Shown here: one piece after another, positions 9,516 through 21,699 of the stretch
Layout of the letters: every line of letters begins with the position of its first letter
How positions within the stretch are numbered: position 1 is the first letter of the stretch
Assembly: GCA_963844435.1 (NCBI GenBank)
Contig: CAWJOG010000021.1
Coordinates: 682,001-746,000 of the forward strand
Reading direction: 5' to 3'
DNA length: 64,000 nucleotides
Source: JBDSLU01 sp963844435
GTDB lineage: Bacteria > Acidobacteriota > Vicinamibacteria > Vicinamibacterales > Vicinamibacteraceae
Made by a program: the position numbers and the translations under genes
Notes under the pieces: model-generated
The model's input: only the letters and a program-made list of their open reading frames with translations
Database searches by the model: none
Told to the model about the DNA's origin: nothing

Positions 9516-10045
9516 ATGACGATGACGACGATGGGATCGATCGCGCGATCGGCGGTCGGCGCTCTGCGGCGCGCAGGGCAGCCAGGCGCGGCCGGGCGCA
9601 CCGTCGCTGCTGCCGCCCGGCGAGGCCGGCACGCCGCTCCACGTCGAAGGGCCGGATCATCGGTCCGGGTGGACCCGTCGCCGGCGCGGCGCTGTACGTC
9701 TACCAGACCGACCAGCGCGGCTACTACTCGGGCGAGGTCAACGACGACAACACGAAGCCGCGGCTGAAGGCGCGCTTCGCGACCGGGCCCGACGGCAGCT
9801 TCGCGTTCCGCACCATCATGCCCGGGCAGTACCCGCGCAACGGCCCGCCGGCCCACATCCACCTCGAGGTGACGCCGACCGGGAAGCCGATGGAGCAGTT
9901 CGAGCTGGTCTTCGAAGGCGACTCGCGGATGACCGACGGCATCCGTGCCGACGCAAAGGCCGGGAAGTTCTACGCCATCTGCACGCCGGTGGCCGGCGCC
10001 GGCGGCGCAAAGCAGTGCACCGGCGTCACTTTCCGCGTCCACTGA
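9516..10045 (+). CDS. Secreted intradiol ring-cleavage dioxygenase-like protein, frameshifted
   Basis: The C-terminal part reads GPGGPVAGAALYVYQTDQ, YYSGEVNDD, GSFAFRTIMPGQYP and PPAHIHLEV. This reproduces the Tyr, Tyr, His-x-His iron ligands of protocatechuate 3,4-dioxygenase-type enzymes. The upstream piece LLPPGEAGTPLHVEGRI lies one frame away, and the probable signal peptide (MTMTTMGSIARSAVGAL) lies in a third. Shifts fall near 9565 and 9652. At about 176 residues it matches the minimal extracytoplasmic intradiol dioxygenases common in Acidobacteria. The aromatic substrate is unknown. A set of phased palindromes begins 20 bases after the stop. Confidence 0.72.
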
Positions 10046-10065
10046 CGCCACCCACGACCACCCAC

Positions 10066-10228
10066 GACTCCGGAGTCCCGAGGGGACGACTCCGGAGTCC
10101 TGTGCGCACGACTCCGGAGTCGTCGCGAGAGTCCGCTCGAAACCCTCGATGTTTGTTGGGGTTTCCCGAGACGACTCCGGAGTCGTTCCAGGAGGACTCC
10201 GGAGTCGTTGTCGCGGGACTCCGGAGTC
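10066..10228. repeat. Array of six 12-bp palindromes (GACTCCGGAGTC) at 22-bp spacing
   Basis: Perfect copies start at 10066, 10088, 10110, 10173, 10195 and 10217. The steps are 22, 22, 63, 22 and 22 bases. The third and fourth copies extend to a 16-base perfect palindrome, ACGACTCCGGAGTCGT. The 10-base spacers within each triplet are not conserved, and the middle 51 bases hold no further copy. The array fills the space between the dioxygenase-like gene (ends 10045) and the histidine kinase gene (ends 10241, opposite strand), so the two genes converge on it. No transposase or CRISPR-like feature accompanies it. The function is unknown. Confidence 0.9.
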
Positions 10229-10240
10229 GTCAGGTGGTCG

Positions 10241-11547
10241 TCAGGTGAACGTGATCCGGAACGCGGTGGTGTCGCGGGCGGTACGTTCGAGGTCGTAGTC
10301 GAAGCCGTGGCCGGCGAGGATCTCGCCGACCAGCGTCAGGCCGATCCCCTGGCCGTTGGGCTTGGTGCTGAAGAACGGCGTGAACAGGTTGGCCTGTACC
10401 TCCGGTGTCAGGCCGGCGCCGCTGTCCTCGACGACCAGCGTCGGCGGACCCGTCTTCGACGTCGCCCGGATCGTGACCGCGCCGGTGCCGTCGACCGCCT
10501 CGACGGCGTTCTTGACGACGTTGAGGATCGCCTGTTCGAGCTGCGCGGGATCGGCGTGCACCCGGATCGACGGCGCATCCAGCTCCCACCGCCACGCGAT
10601 GCCGGCGGCGTCGGGTCGCGCGCTGAGCAGCGCCACCACGCGCTCGAGGATCGCCACGAGCTCGCACGGCTGCCGCGCCGGCGCCGGCAGCCGGAAGACG
10701 TCGGCGAAGCCCTTCATGAACGTATTGAGCTGGCCGGTGCGCGCGATCACCACGCCGAGGGCGGTCTCGAAGTCGCGCCGGCTCTCGCCGCCGAGCTCGC
10801 TGGCGTAGGTGAGCGACGACTGGAGCAGCGACGTCGACGAGGCGACGGTGTTGTTGACCTCGTGCGACATCACGCGGATCAGCTTTTCGTAGGCCGCCCG
10901 CTCGGCCTGCCGCAACTCGCTCGTCAGCTCCTCGATCACGTAGAAGCCTCGCGCGAAGCCACGGTCGACGAACGCGCCGCGGCGGATGCGCACGCGCCCC
11001 GCGCCATCGGAGCCGACGACGCGCGACTCGCCGGGCGCGAGCGCGTCGAGCGCGGCCGCGAGGGGCGTCTCCAGCGCGGCGATGCGCCGGCCGGTCAGGT
11101 CGGCGGCGGCGCGGTCGACGATCCGCGCGGCCGCGGGATTCAGGCTGGTGACCTCGTCGTCGAAGCCCAGCACGACGATGCCCGACGGCGACGCCGCGAT
11201 CACCTGGGCCAGGAACTGGTGCTGCTCGGCCAGCCGCACGCGCTCGTCGCGCAGCCGGTCGACCATGCGGTTGTAGAGCGCGATCATCGCGTCCACGTCG
11301 GGCTCGCCGACGGGGAGGAACCGCGACGTGAACGCTTCGTCGTGCACGAGCCGCGACGCGTCGGCGGCGAGGGCCTGGTAGGAGACGGCTCGCCGGATCA
11401 GCGCGATGCCGACCGCGAGCGACAGGACGAGCGCCGCTTCGACCGCCAAGAGCCAGAACGGCGAGGAGGTCCAGACCAGCCAGCCGCCGACGCCGGCCAT
11501 CGCCAGGTGCACCACTACGAAGTAGGTGACCAGCCGGACGCGCACGC

Positions 11548-11551
<4 letters not shown>
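10241..11551 (-). CDS. Sensor histidine kinase (NtrY-like)
   Basis: This membrane kinase has 436 residues. Two transmembrane helices lie within the first 55 residues with only a very short external loop, so it probably senses a signal in or near the membrane. A PAS-like domain follows (AQVIAASPSGIVVLGFDD). The phosphoacceptor box is RVMSHEVNNTVASS, and the ATP domain has NVVKNAVEAV, VEDSGAGLTPE and FFSTKPNGQGIGLTL. The GTG start overlaps the stop of the regulator gene (GTGA), so expression is coupled. It is the last gene of the transporter operon and very likely controls the regulator encoded just before it. Confidence 0.92.
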
Positions 11552-12919
<1,368 letters not shown>

Positions 12920-12925
12920 GAGCGG

Positions 12926-14185
12926 CTACTCGTAGCGCAGGGCCTCGGCCGGCGGCATCCGCGACGCCAGCCGGCTGGGATACCAGCCACAGGCCAGGGT
13001 CAGACAATAGATGGCGGCCGCCGACAGTGCAATCGCGCTCACGAACACACCGCCGGGGACGACCAGATCCTCGGGCAGCGGCAGGAACGGGAGCTGGCCG
13101 ACCAGCGCCACGCCGGCCAGGAGCGCGAACGTGGTCATCACGGCCATCTCGGCCATCACCTGCCCGCGCACCGAGCCGCCCGACGCGCCGGCGGCGCGGC
13201 GAAGGCCGAACTCGCGCAGCCGCTGGATGACGCTCTGCCACACCACGCCGGTCAGCCCGAGCGTCACCATCAGCAGCAGGAACCCGGCCAGCACCGCCAG
13301 CACGCTCAACGGCATCAGGTAGTCGCTGTGCTTGCGCTCGCGCAGATGCTCCATCGTCGCCACGTCGAACGACCAGTCGGCGGCTTCGCGCTGGAGGCGC
13401 CGCACGAGCACCGGCTCGAACGACGCCGTCGTGCCGGGCCGCAGCCGGAGCAGCAGGCGCTCGGCCCGGCCGCCGTCTTCGGTGTCCAGGCGGAGCCGAT
13501 CGATCAGCACGGGCTGCGGCATCGAGTACTTGCCGTGCTGCCGGAACTCCTCGATGACGCCGGCGACGCGTTTCTGCTTGCGCGGCGGATCGGCTGGCCG
13601 CTGCCGGGCGTGCGGGTCGGGGCGCTCGGGGATGATGCGGCCGATCGGGTTGGCGTCGCCGAACACCTTCTGCGCCATCTCGACGTTGATCAGGACGGGA
13701 TCGACGCCGGCGGCGTCGTCCTCGCGGGTGAAGCCGCGGCCGGCCAGGATGGGCATCGAGAACACGCGCGTGAAGTCGTCGCCCACGCGGTTGTACAGGT
13801 AATCGATCTTGCGCCCGTCGGCGAGCTCGAGACCGCTCTCCCAGGACGCGTTGATGTAGGGCGCGGTGAAGGCGACCGATGCGATCTCGACCTCCGGCAG
13901 CTCGCGGGCGGCGGCCAGCAGGCGGACGAAGGTGTCGCGCTCGCGCGCCCGCGCCTCCGCGGCGGCGGCGCCCTCCTCGCGGTCGCCGGGCACCGGCGGC
14001 CGGCCGACGTCCACGGACCACACGCGGTCGACGTCGTAGCCGAGCGTCTTGCGCGCGTTGATGGCGAAGTTGAGTCCGACCAGGATCACGGCGAAGACGA
14101 CGAGGAACGAGCAGAGGATCTCGAGCGTCAGCAGCAGGTTCTGCCGCTTGCGGTTCCAGATCAGCCGCACCAGGTGGCGGGTCAT
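12926..14185 (-). CDS. MacB-like ABC transporter permease (FtsX domain), second copy
   Basis: This is a 419-residue permease. It has an N-terminal helix (NLLLTLEILCSFLVVFAVIL), a large periplasmic domain, and three C-terminal helices (VLAVLAGFLLLMVTLGL, TTFALLAGVALVG, FVSAIALSAAAIYCLTL). The ending ASRMPPAEALRYE is the FtsX/MacB coupling helix signature (P-A-E-A-L). Family members do mechanotransmission, moving lipids, peptides or antibiotics in the periplasm. The start overlaps the end of the first permease by four bases. Having two permease genes suggests a heterodimer. Confidence 0.9.
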   Translation of the reverse strand: MTRHLVRLIWNRKRQNLLLTLEILCSFLVVFAVILVGLNFAINARKTLGYDVDRVWSVDVGRPPVPGDREEGAAAAEARARERDTFVRLLAAARELPEVEIASVAFTAPYINASWESGLELADGRKIDYLYNRVGDDFTRVFSMPILAGRGFTREDDAAGVDPVLINVEMAQKVFGDANPIGRIIPERPDPHARQRPADPPRKQKRVAGVIEEFRQHGKYSMPQPVLIDRLRLDTEDGGRAERLLLRLRPGTTASFEPVLVRRLQREAADWSFDVATMEHLRERKHSDYLMPLSVLAVLAGFLLLMVTLGLTGVVWQSVIQRLREFGLRRAAGASGGSVRGQVMAEMAVMTTFALLAGVALVGQLPFLPLPEDLVVPGGVFVSAIALSAAAIYCLTLACGWYPSRLASRMPPAEALRYE

Positions 14186-15422
14186 CGTGAGGGTCCTCCC
14201 TTGAGCGCCTCGACGGGACGGAGCCGGGCCATCCGCCACGCGGGGTACACCCCGGAGATGAGGCCGAAGCCAATCGCCAGCAGCACGGCGTAGGCGAAGA
14301 CACGGGCGTTGACGACGAAGGCGGAGTGGGCGATGAAGCCGCTCTGGTTGAGGGCCCGCAGCACGAGCGCCGACAGCACCAGGCCGATGGCGCCGCCGAT
14401 GAGCGTCAGGATGACGTTCTCGACCACGAACTGCGCGACGAGCGTGCGGGTCGGGGCGCCGAACGCCTTGCGGACGCCGATCTCCGAGGCGCGTTCGAGG
14501 ATGCGGCTGATGTTGACGTTCACCAGGTTGACGGTCGGCAGCGTGACGAAGAGCAGGCCGGCGATCACCAGGAACAGCGTCAGCTTCGGGCCCTGGCGGT
14601 CGGCGCTGGTGCGGTCGGCGAACGGCGACTCGCGCGCCAGGCTGTCGTATTTCGTCTCGAACGGCGCCACCAGCGTCTTGTAGCTCTTGTCCGGCAGCTC
14701 GATCCGCGCCACCCGGGCGTTGAACTCCTCGCGGATCTTCGGCAGATCGTCGGTGGTCCGCGCCAGCACCACGGCGCTGAAACCGCCCATGATCTCGCGC
14801 TTGTAGGCGTCGGTCTTGGCGGTCGTCGTCGGCACGTAGAAGTCGGCGTAGGGGACCATCCGGATGTCCGACACGTTCTCGACGACGCCGACGACGCGAA
14901 AGGACTGGCCGTCGGCCTCGAACGTCTTGCCGAGCGCCGGCTGCCCGTTGAAGATCTTCTCCCGCGTGGCCCGGGTGATGACGGCGAGGAAACGCGCGTC
15001 GTCGACGTCGTCCTGGCTGTAGGGCCCGCCCTCGAGGAACGTGAAATCGAAGACGCGCCAGAAGGCGCCGTCGGTCCGCTTCACGTTCGACGTGATGCGC
15101 TGATCGCCGAGGTAGGTCGAGACCGTCTGGAAGCCTGAGAAGATCGTCAGCGCCTCGGCGCCGGGCAGGTTCCTGGCGTACTTGTCGAACAGCAGGTAGC
15201 CGCCGTTGCTCGACCACGCGTTGTCGGGCCCGTACATCCGCGCGCTGTGCACGCCGAGCATCCGCGCCTGGCGCGACTCCGGCGCCATCGGCGCCAGCGT
15301 GTGATCGGCCATCGCCGTGACGACCATCAGCACGAGCAGCGTGAAGCTGATGCCGAACAGGCTGATCGCGGTGTAGAACGGCCGCCGCTTGAGCACGGCG
15401 ATCGTCATGGTGAGGTAGTGCC

Positions 15423-15429
<7 letters not shown>
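14182..15429 (-). CDS. MacB-like ABC transporter permease (FtsX domain), first copy
   Basis: This is a 415-residue permease with the MacB topology. It has one N-terminal helix (FYTAISLFGISFTLLVLMVVTAM is its core) and a MacB periplasmic core domain (residues about 60-265). The C-terminal helices follow, with NLVNVNISRILERASEIG and VRKAFGAPTRTLVAQF, and it ends RLRPVEALKGGPSR. The R-A-S-E-I-G-x-R-K-A-x-G-A segment is the family hallmark of the coupling loop. The gene overlaps the ATPase gene by 7 bases and the second permease by 4. The substrate is not predictable. Confidence 0.92.
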
Positions 15430-16088
<659 letters not shown>

Positions 16089-16106
16089 GTCTCTCTCGTG
16101 AGGTCG

Positions 16107-17348
16107 CTATTTCAGGGTGATCTGCTCGAGGTGCAGGTAGTCGCGCATGTCGGAGACGATCAGCTCGTCGCCTTCCGCAGCGCCGGAGACGACCTCGACC
16201 TGGTCGAGGCCTGAGAGGCCGAGGACGAGGGGCACGCGGACGGCGTGGTCGCCGCGCACCACGAAGCCGCGGCGGGAGCTGTCCTCGGCGAACGGGCCGC
16301 GCGCGACCCGCAGCGTCCGCGCCTTGCGGTCGGTGACGACGTGGACGTCGACGCGCAGGCTGGGCCGGAGGCCGGACCGTGCCGGCTCCGCCAAGGCGAC
16401 GGTGAACCGGACGACGCCGTTCTCGACGGTCGGGAACACCGTCGCGACGGTGCCGGCCAGCGGCTGCTCGTTGACCAGGACGACGGCCGGCATCCCGACG
16501 TGCAGCTTGCCGGCGTGGACGTCGGAGACGGTCGCGTCGACGCGGTAGGAGGACAGGTCGGCGAGCCGCGCGATCACGTCGCCCTTCCTGACGAGGGCGC
16601 CTTCCTGCGCCAGCGCCCAGGTCACGACGCCGGCGCGATCCGACTTGGTGGTCGACAGCTCGACGAGGCGGTGGGCCTGGCTGGCTTCCTTGTCCAGCGT
16701 GCCCCGCTCGAGCGTCAGGGTGTCGAGCGCCACCTGGGTCGAGGCCTCGGCGTTGGCTCGCTGCGCCCGCAGCTGCTCCAGCTCGATGCCCGCCTGGGTC
16801 AGGGCCAGCTCGGAGCGGCGGAACGCGTCGCGCGAGAGCAGCCCCTCGGCGACGAGCGTCCTGTCGCCGGCCAGCCGGGCCTCCGCGGACTGGACCTCGA
16901 GCTGCTTGACGGCGATCTTGCCGTCGAGCTCGGCGAGCGAGGTCTTGAGCGTCAGGCGCTGCTCGGCCTGTTCGTTCTCCTTCACCCGGAGATTGCTCTG
17001 CAGCTTGTCGAGCGCCAGCACCGACTCGCTGGTGTCGAGCTCGACGACGGCGTCGCCGCGCTCGACGCGGGCGCCGGGCAGCTTCAGGATCCGCAGCACG
17101 CGAGCGTCCACCGGGCTGGAGAGGACGCGCTCGATCTCCGGGACGACGGTGCCCGAGGCCATGATCATCGCGTCGACGGGGCCGGTCGTCACGCGGGCGG
17201 TGCGGATGCGGGCGCGTGACACGCCGGGCCGCAGCAGGTCAGGCAGCCACGCCAGGAGCAGCACCACGGCCAGGACCGGCACGACGGTGACCATGACGCG
17301 GACGCCGACCCGGCGGCGTCGTTCGGAGGAAGCGATCTCGCGATCCAC
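16107..17348 (-). CDS. Periplasmic adaptor (membrane fusion protein, MacA/HlyD type)
   Basis: This 413-residue protein has one N-terminal membrane helix (VMVTVVPVLAVVLLLAWL). A split lipoyl/barrel-sandwich domain (ASGTVVPEIERVLSSPVDA and RVLRILKLPGARVERGD) is separated by a long coiled-coil hairpin of about residues 115-225. Two beta-barrel-type domains follow. It would bridge the MacB-like permeases to an outer-membrane channel, although no TolC homologue is encoded here. It is the first gene of the operon that ends with the histidine kinase gene. The ATG at 17348 is the family-consistent start. Confidence 0.9.
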   Translation of the reverse strand: MDREIASSERRRRVGVRVMVTVVPVLAVVLLLAWLPDLLRPGVSRARIRTARVTTGPVDAMIMASGTVVPEIERVLSSPVDARVLRILKLPGARVERGDAVVELDTSESVLALDKLQSNLRVKENEQAEQRLTLKTSLAELDGKIAVKQLEVQSAEARLAGDRTLVAEGLLSRDAFRRSELALTQAGIELEQLRAQRANAEASTQVALDTLTLERGTLDKEASQAHRLVELSTTKSDRAGVVTWALAQEGALVRKGDVIARLADLSSYRVDATVSDVHAGKLHVGMPAVVLVNEQPLAGTVATVFPTVENGVVRFTVALAEPARSGLRPSLRVDVHVVTDRKARTLRVARGPFAEDSSRRGFVVRGDHAVRVPLVLGLSGLDQVEVVSGAAEGDELIVSDMRDYLHLEQITLK

Positions 17349-17789
17349 GCCAGTCGCATAGTCAAGGCGCGTGCCCGGTCGCGCGCCCCGGATCGGCCAC
17401 TTATCAACGACTTACGGGACGTCGCGGCCGACCGGCGTCCAGCTCCGTACGAACGGTCGTCCGAAACCGGACGACCCGACCGGCGACGCGGCGACGCAGG
17501 CCGTTGGAGCTGTCGACATGTTCTCGGCGCGCCACCTCCATCGCGTCGCGGCCGTTCCCGCGAAGTCAGCCAATCTCACCACTGTTCGTGTGGCGTCACT
17601 CTTGCGTTCTTCAATGCAGGAGGGCGAACGGAACACGCCGCCACGATCGCCTCCCACGGCCCCTCGCACGCGTCGGAACGACACGCTCATGTCGTTGGCG
17701 CAAGGGCCGATACGTAACACAAGCGCGACAGGACATCGGGGCACGCAGCCGGCCCGCAAGGACCCGCTCGGCCGGAGGAGTCTTCAGTC
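17349..17789. other. Divergent intergenic region between the transporter operon and the VWFA gene
   Basis: There are 441 bases between two outward-facing genes, so at least two promoters should be here. Just before the VWFA gene the ribosome-binding site GGAGGAG is 9 bases upstream of the ATG (17790). A weak -24/-12-like match (17361-17376, minus strand) is too close to the adaptor start to be convincing. I see no conserved protein-like frame, no strong hairpin with a T-run and no obvious operator. Confidence 0.6.
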
Positions 17790-18819
17790 ATGGCGATCCG
17801 GGGCATTCGAATCCAGGGGGCCATCGGGTGGGTCGCAGGCGCCGCCATCATGGCGATGGCGCTGCCGGTCGCGGCGAGTGACGGGCCGTCGGGCCCCGAT
17901 CCAAGCGGCCGCGCGACCGGGCGATCGACCTTCCGGAGCGGCATCGACGTCGTGGCGCTCAGCGTCACGGTCCTGGATCCGCAAGCGCGCCTGCTCGCCG
18001 GACTGAGCCGCGACAACTTCAGCGTGTTCGAAGACGGCGTCCGCCAGGACATCGCCTACTTCGAGACCAGCGAGGTGCCGCTCGATCTGGCGCTCCTGCT
18101 CGACAGCAGCGTGAGCATGCAGCCGAATCTGGCGTTCGTGCAGAAGGCGGCGGCCGGTTTCGTCGACGCGCTCCGCGAGGGCGACCGCGCCGCGGTCTAC
18201 GCGTTCAGCAGCCACGTCCGCCCCCTGCAGGCCTTCACCGCCGATCGCAGCCTCGTCCGTCAGGCCATTCAGTCGACGACCGCCGCCGGCGGCACCGCGC
18301 TCTACAACGCCGTCTACGTGGCGCTGCGCGCGTTCGAGAAGGTCGCCGGGGACGGCCGCGTCCGCCGCCGCGCCATCGTCGTGCTCACCGACGGCGAGGA
18401 CACCGCCAGCGTCCTGACGTTCGACGACCTCATGGCCGAAGCCAAGGCCGCCGGCGTCACCATCTACACGATCGGCCTGCGCGCCGAGGAGCCGTGGCCG
18501 CTACGCGGCGCAGCAGACGCGCGGCTACTTCTCGAACGCCGACTTCGCGATGAAGCAGCTCGCCCGCGAGACGGGCGCCAAGGCGTTCTTCCCGACCGGC
18601 CTGTCCTCGCTCGCCGAGGCCTACGCCGAGATCGGGCGCGAGCTGGCGACCCAGTACGCGATCGGCTACGTGTCCCGCAACCCGATGCGCAACGGCGCCT
18701 TCCGGCGGGTCACGGTCCGCATCAGCGACAGCCCGGGCGCGCAACCGCGCACCCGGACGGGCTACCTCGCCGCGGCGCCGCTAGCAACCGGTCGCCGGCC
18801 GGAGATCGACCGTTCGTAG
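17790..18819 (+). CDS. Secreted VWFA-related (acidobacterial-type) protein, one frameshift
   Basis: This protein of about 343 residues has an N-terminal export segment (VAGAAIMAMALPVAA). It then has FRSGIDVVALSVTV, FSVFEDGVRQDIAYF and a von Willebrand A domain with an intact metal-ion site, LLLDSSVSM (D-x-S-x-S), and IVVLTDGEDTAS. The tail is KQLARETGAKAFFPTG, then ATQYAIGYVSRNP. This arrangement is that of the 'VWFA-related Acidobacterial domain' family. A shift near 18500 separates the halves. The role is unknown, but A domains mediate metal-dependent binding. A strong ribosome-binding site (GGAGGAG) precedes the ATG. The same layout recurs at 49196-50230. Confidence 0.88.
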
Positions 18820-18862
18820 GGTTTGAGCGGCCCGGCCTGGCCCCTGGTGCTCTACTCGGGGG

Positions 18863-21104
18863 ATGGGTCCCCGGGTCTTCACCCAGCTCATCCTCGTCTG
18901 CGTCGCGCTCCTCGCGCCGGGCGTCGGTCCGGCCGCGACGGCCCAGGTCGCGCCACGAGCGCCGAAGCCCGCCGCCGCGCCCAAGGCCCGGCCCGGCGCC
19001 GACAAGGCTACCGGGGTCCTTGCCGGCATCATCACCGAACGGCACTCGGCCGGCCCTCTCCCGGGCGTCACGGTCACGCTGGAGGAAACGGGCCAGACGG
19101 TGGTCAGCGGCGCCGACGGCGGCTACCGCTTCGAGGGCGTCGCGCCGGGCACCTACCACCTGACTGTCGCGATCGAGTCGTTCACGCCGGCTCGTATCGA
19201 AGCGCGGGTGGTGTCGGGCAGCGGCGCCAAGGTCGACGTGGCCCTGGAGCCCGACCTCCATTACTCGGAGGTCGTCTCGGTGGGCGTCCGGCCGCAAGGA
19301 TTCGTTCGAGGCCTACCAGCCGACGTCCGTGCTGTCGGGCCAGGACCTCACGGTGAAGAGCGAGGCCTCGCTCGGCGAGCTCCTGAAGACGGAGCCCGGT
19401 GTCAGCCAGCGCTCGCTCGGACCGGCGCCCTCGCGGCCGGTGATCCGCGGTCTGGACGGCGACCGCGTCCTGATCCTCGAGAACGGCCAGCGGACGGACG
19501 ATCTCTCCAGCCAGTCGGCCGACCACGGCGTCTCGGTCAACCCGCTGGCGGCGACCCGGGTCGAGGTGGTGCGCGGCCCAGCCACGCTCCTCTACGGCGC
19601 CAACGCCATCGGCGGGCTGGTCAACGTCGTCAGCGAGGTGATCCCCACCGTGCCGTCGACCGGGCGGGCACGGCGCCGTGCAGGGGGACGCCGGCACCGT
19701 GGCCGACGATGCCTCGATTGCCGCCGACTACGGCGTCGGCAACGGCCGCTGGGCGCTGCACCTCGGGCGGCACCGCGCGCCGCGCCGGCGACGTGTCGAC
19801 GCCGCTCGGCCCCGTCGACAACACCCAGTCGCGCAGCACGCTGTTCGAGTCCGGCGCGTCGTGGACGCGGGAGAAGGCGGTTCGCCGGACTGAGCTACCA
19901 GTTCGACGACTCGGACTACGGCATCCCCGTGGTCGAGGGCGGCGGCATCACCATCACCCCGCGGCGGCACTCCTTCGGCGCCCGGGCGCAGACCCGGGCG
20001 CTGACCGGGTTCGTCACGGGCGTGAAGACGGCCGCGAACGTCCGCCACTACCGCCACCAGGAGCGCGAGGATGGCGCCGTCAGCACCGTATTCGCCAACG
20101 ACACCGCCGACGGCGAGCTGCTGGCGACGACGCGGCCGCTCTTCGGCCGCCTCGAGGGCACTTACGGCGTCAGCGGATCGACGCGGCGCTTCGACGCGCG
20201 CGGCGAGGAGGCGCTCTCGCCGCGGGTCGATCAGACCGGCGGTTCGGCGTTCACCTACCAGGAGGCGGTCTGGCCGCACGTCACGCTGCAGTTCGGCGGG
20301 CGCGTCGAGCACCAGAGCTTCGAGCCGGCCGGCGGCCTGCGCCCGCGCGATTTCACCAACGTCAGCGGATCGACCGGCGTGCTCGTCCGCCCGTCTGACG
20401 CGACGACGGTCACGGTGAGCCTGGCCCGCTCCGTCCGCAACCCGGCGCTCGAGGAGCTCTACTTCCTCGGCCCGCATCCCGGGAACTTCGCCTTCGAGAT
20501 CGGCAACGCGAATCTCGAGGCCGAGCGCGCGCTCGGGATCGACGTGGCGTTCCGCTGGCGCCTGCCGCACGTCACCGGCGAGGTCACCTGGTTCCGCAAC
20601 CGCATCGACGACTACGTCTTCCGCCGTCCGACCGGGGAGATCGAGGAGGACCTGCCGGTCGTCGAGTTCACGGCCGACAAGGCGATGCTGCAGGGCGCCG
20701 AGGCGCACGGCGACATCGAACTCGGCCCGCGTGTGGTCCTCGAGGTCGGCGCCGACTACGTCCGCGGCGAGCTGCGTGACACCGGCGAGCCGCTGCCGCG
20801 CATCCCGCCGCTGCGCACGACGATCGGCGCCCGTTATCGCGTGAACGCGCTGCAGATGGGCACGCAGGTCGTCGTCACCGCCGACCAGACGCGCGTGTAC
20901 GGCGACGAGACGCCGACCGACGGATCCGCCGTGCTGAAGCTGTACGGCGTCTACTCGCGCCAGACCAGGGCCGGCCTGCACACGATCACGCTGCGCCTCG
21001 ACAACGCGACCAACGAGACCTACCGGAACCACCTGTCCTACATCAAGGACCTGGTGGCCGAGCCAGGTCGCGCCCTCAAACTGATCTACGGCGTCCGGTT
21101 CTAG
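18863..21104 (+). CDS. TonB-dependent outer-membrane receptor with N-terminal regulatory-like domain, frameshifted
   Basis: There is an N-terminal signal peptide (TQLILVCVALLAPGVG). A carboxypeptidase-regulatory-like beta-sandwich follows (TGVLAGIITERHSAG, GVTVTLEETGQTVVSG). The plug domain has SLGELLKTEPGVSQRSLG, SRPVIRGLDGDRVLILENG and RVEVVRGPATLLYGANAIGG. The barrel ends with GRALKLIYGVRF, an aromatic-terminated beta strand. The total is about 745 residues, as expected. Shifts lie near 19310, 19670, 19790 and 19890. Such receptors import siderophores, vitamins, metals or glycans using TonB. The substrate is not identifiable. The last 29 bases overlap the convergent VOC gene. Confidence 0.9.
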
Positions 21105-21552
21105 CGGGTGTCTGTTTGCGGCCGCGCACCGGCACTCGTCGTCGAGCGGGCCGCTCGCAGTTGATCTCCCACGTCACACCAAAGCGATCGACGACGGCGC
21201 CGAACGCCAGCGCCCAGAAGGTCTCCGCGAGCGGCAGCGTAATCACCCCGCCGGCGGCCAGCGCGTCGAACGTCCGCTTCGCCGCGGCCGGGTCCGACAT
21301 GCCCAGCGCGACCGCAAAGCCCTGAGGGCGCACGTAGTCTCCGGGTGTGACATCGTTGCCCATCAACGTCGCCGCCCCGACTCTCAGCGTCGCGTGGATG
21401 ATCTTATCGGCGAATCCTGCCGGCACATTGGCGGCGATCGGCGTTTGTCTGTAGCGCAGCAGCGTCTGCAGCGTGCCGCCGAGGGTGGCGGCGTAGAACG
21501 CGAATGCCTCCTCGCAGGTGCCATCGAACGCCAGGTGAGGGGTGATGTCCAT
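21076..21552 (-). CDS. VOC-family protein (PhnB-like), copy 1
   Basis: This 158-residue protein starts MDITPHLAFDGTCEEAFAFY and ends its core with VVDRFGVTWEINCERPA, the PhnB-like VOC signature. Proteins of this group are small dimeric cytoplasmic proteins, mostly of unknown function. It is clearly paralogous to the gene at 21700-22116, with shared segments HLxFDGTCxEAF, GGT, IHAT/MHAT, and DRFGVTWEINCE. The last about 20 residues (RRRVPVRGRKQTPARTGRRR) run into the TonB receptor 3' end on the opposite strand, so they may have been acquired by stop-codon loss. A GGAG ribosome-binding site precedes the ATG. Confidence 0.85.
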   Translation of the reverse strand: MDITPHLAFDGTCEEAFAFYAATLGGTLQTLLRYRQTPIAANVPAGFADKIIHATLRVGAATLMGNDVTPGDYVRPQGFAVALGMSDPAAAKRTFDALAAGGVITLPLAETFWALAFGAVVDRFGVTWEINCERPARRRVPVRGRKQTPARTGRRRSV

Positions 21553-21633
21553 CGCGGCTCCGATTCGCCTACACTACACCGCCCGCGACGTTGCTGCGAT
21601 GCCGCGAGTCCGCGCGTGACCAGGATTGCCGGG

Positions 21634-21669
21634 CGGGCGCTGAAACTGATCGACGGCGTGCGGTTTTGA
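21634..21669 (+). pseudogene. Relic of a TonB-receptor C-terminus between the two VOC genes
   Basis: Eleven plus-strand codons read GRALKLIDGVRF without the first residue, then TGA. The receptor ending at 21104 finishes GRALKLIYGVRF. Eleven of twelve residues match, while synonymous positions differ. The relic stands before VOC copy 2 just as the intact receptor end stands before VOC copy 1. This points to an old tandem duplication of the receptor 3' end with its VOC neighbour. No longer homology is visible upstream, because the space to the first VOC gene is only about 80 bases. Confidence 0.6.
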
Positions 21670-21699
21670 AGCCGTCGACGGCTGCCCGGCCGATTGGCG

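Noticed and set aside
10066..10228. Interpretation of the palindromes as a CRISPR array or REP element.
   Set aside because: The unit is only 12 bases with 10-base spacers, far too short for CRISPR. There are no cas genes, and REP elements are longer imperfect hairpins.
17361..17376. A sigma-54-like promoter (GGGCACG-N4-TTGAC, minus strand) before the adaptor gene.
   Set aside because: The key GC of the -12 element is GA. Transcription would start at the start codon, and the regulator of this operon has a GAFTDA loop.
17412..17759. A 115-codon frame on the minus strand in the divergent intergenic region.
   Set aside because: No hydrophobic, motif or composition signal is present, and it would fill a region that must hold two promoters.
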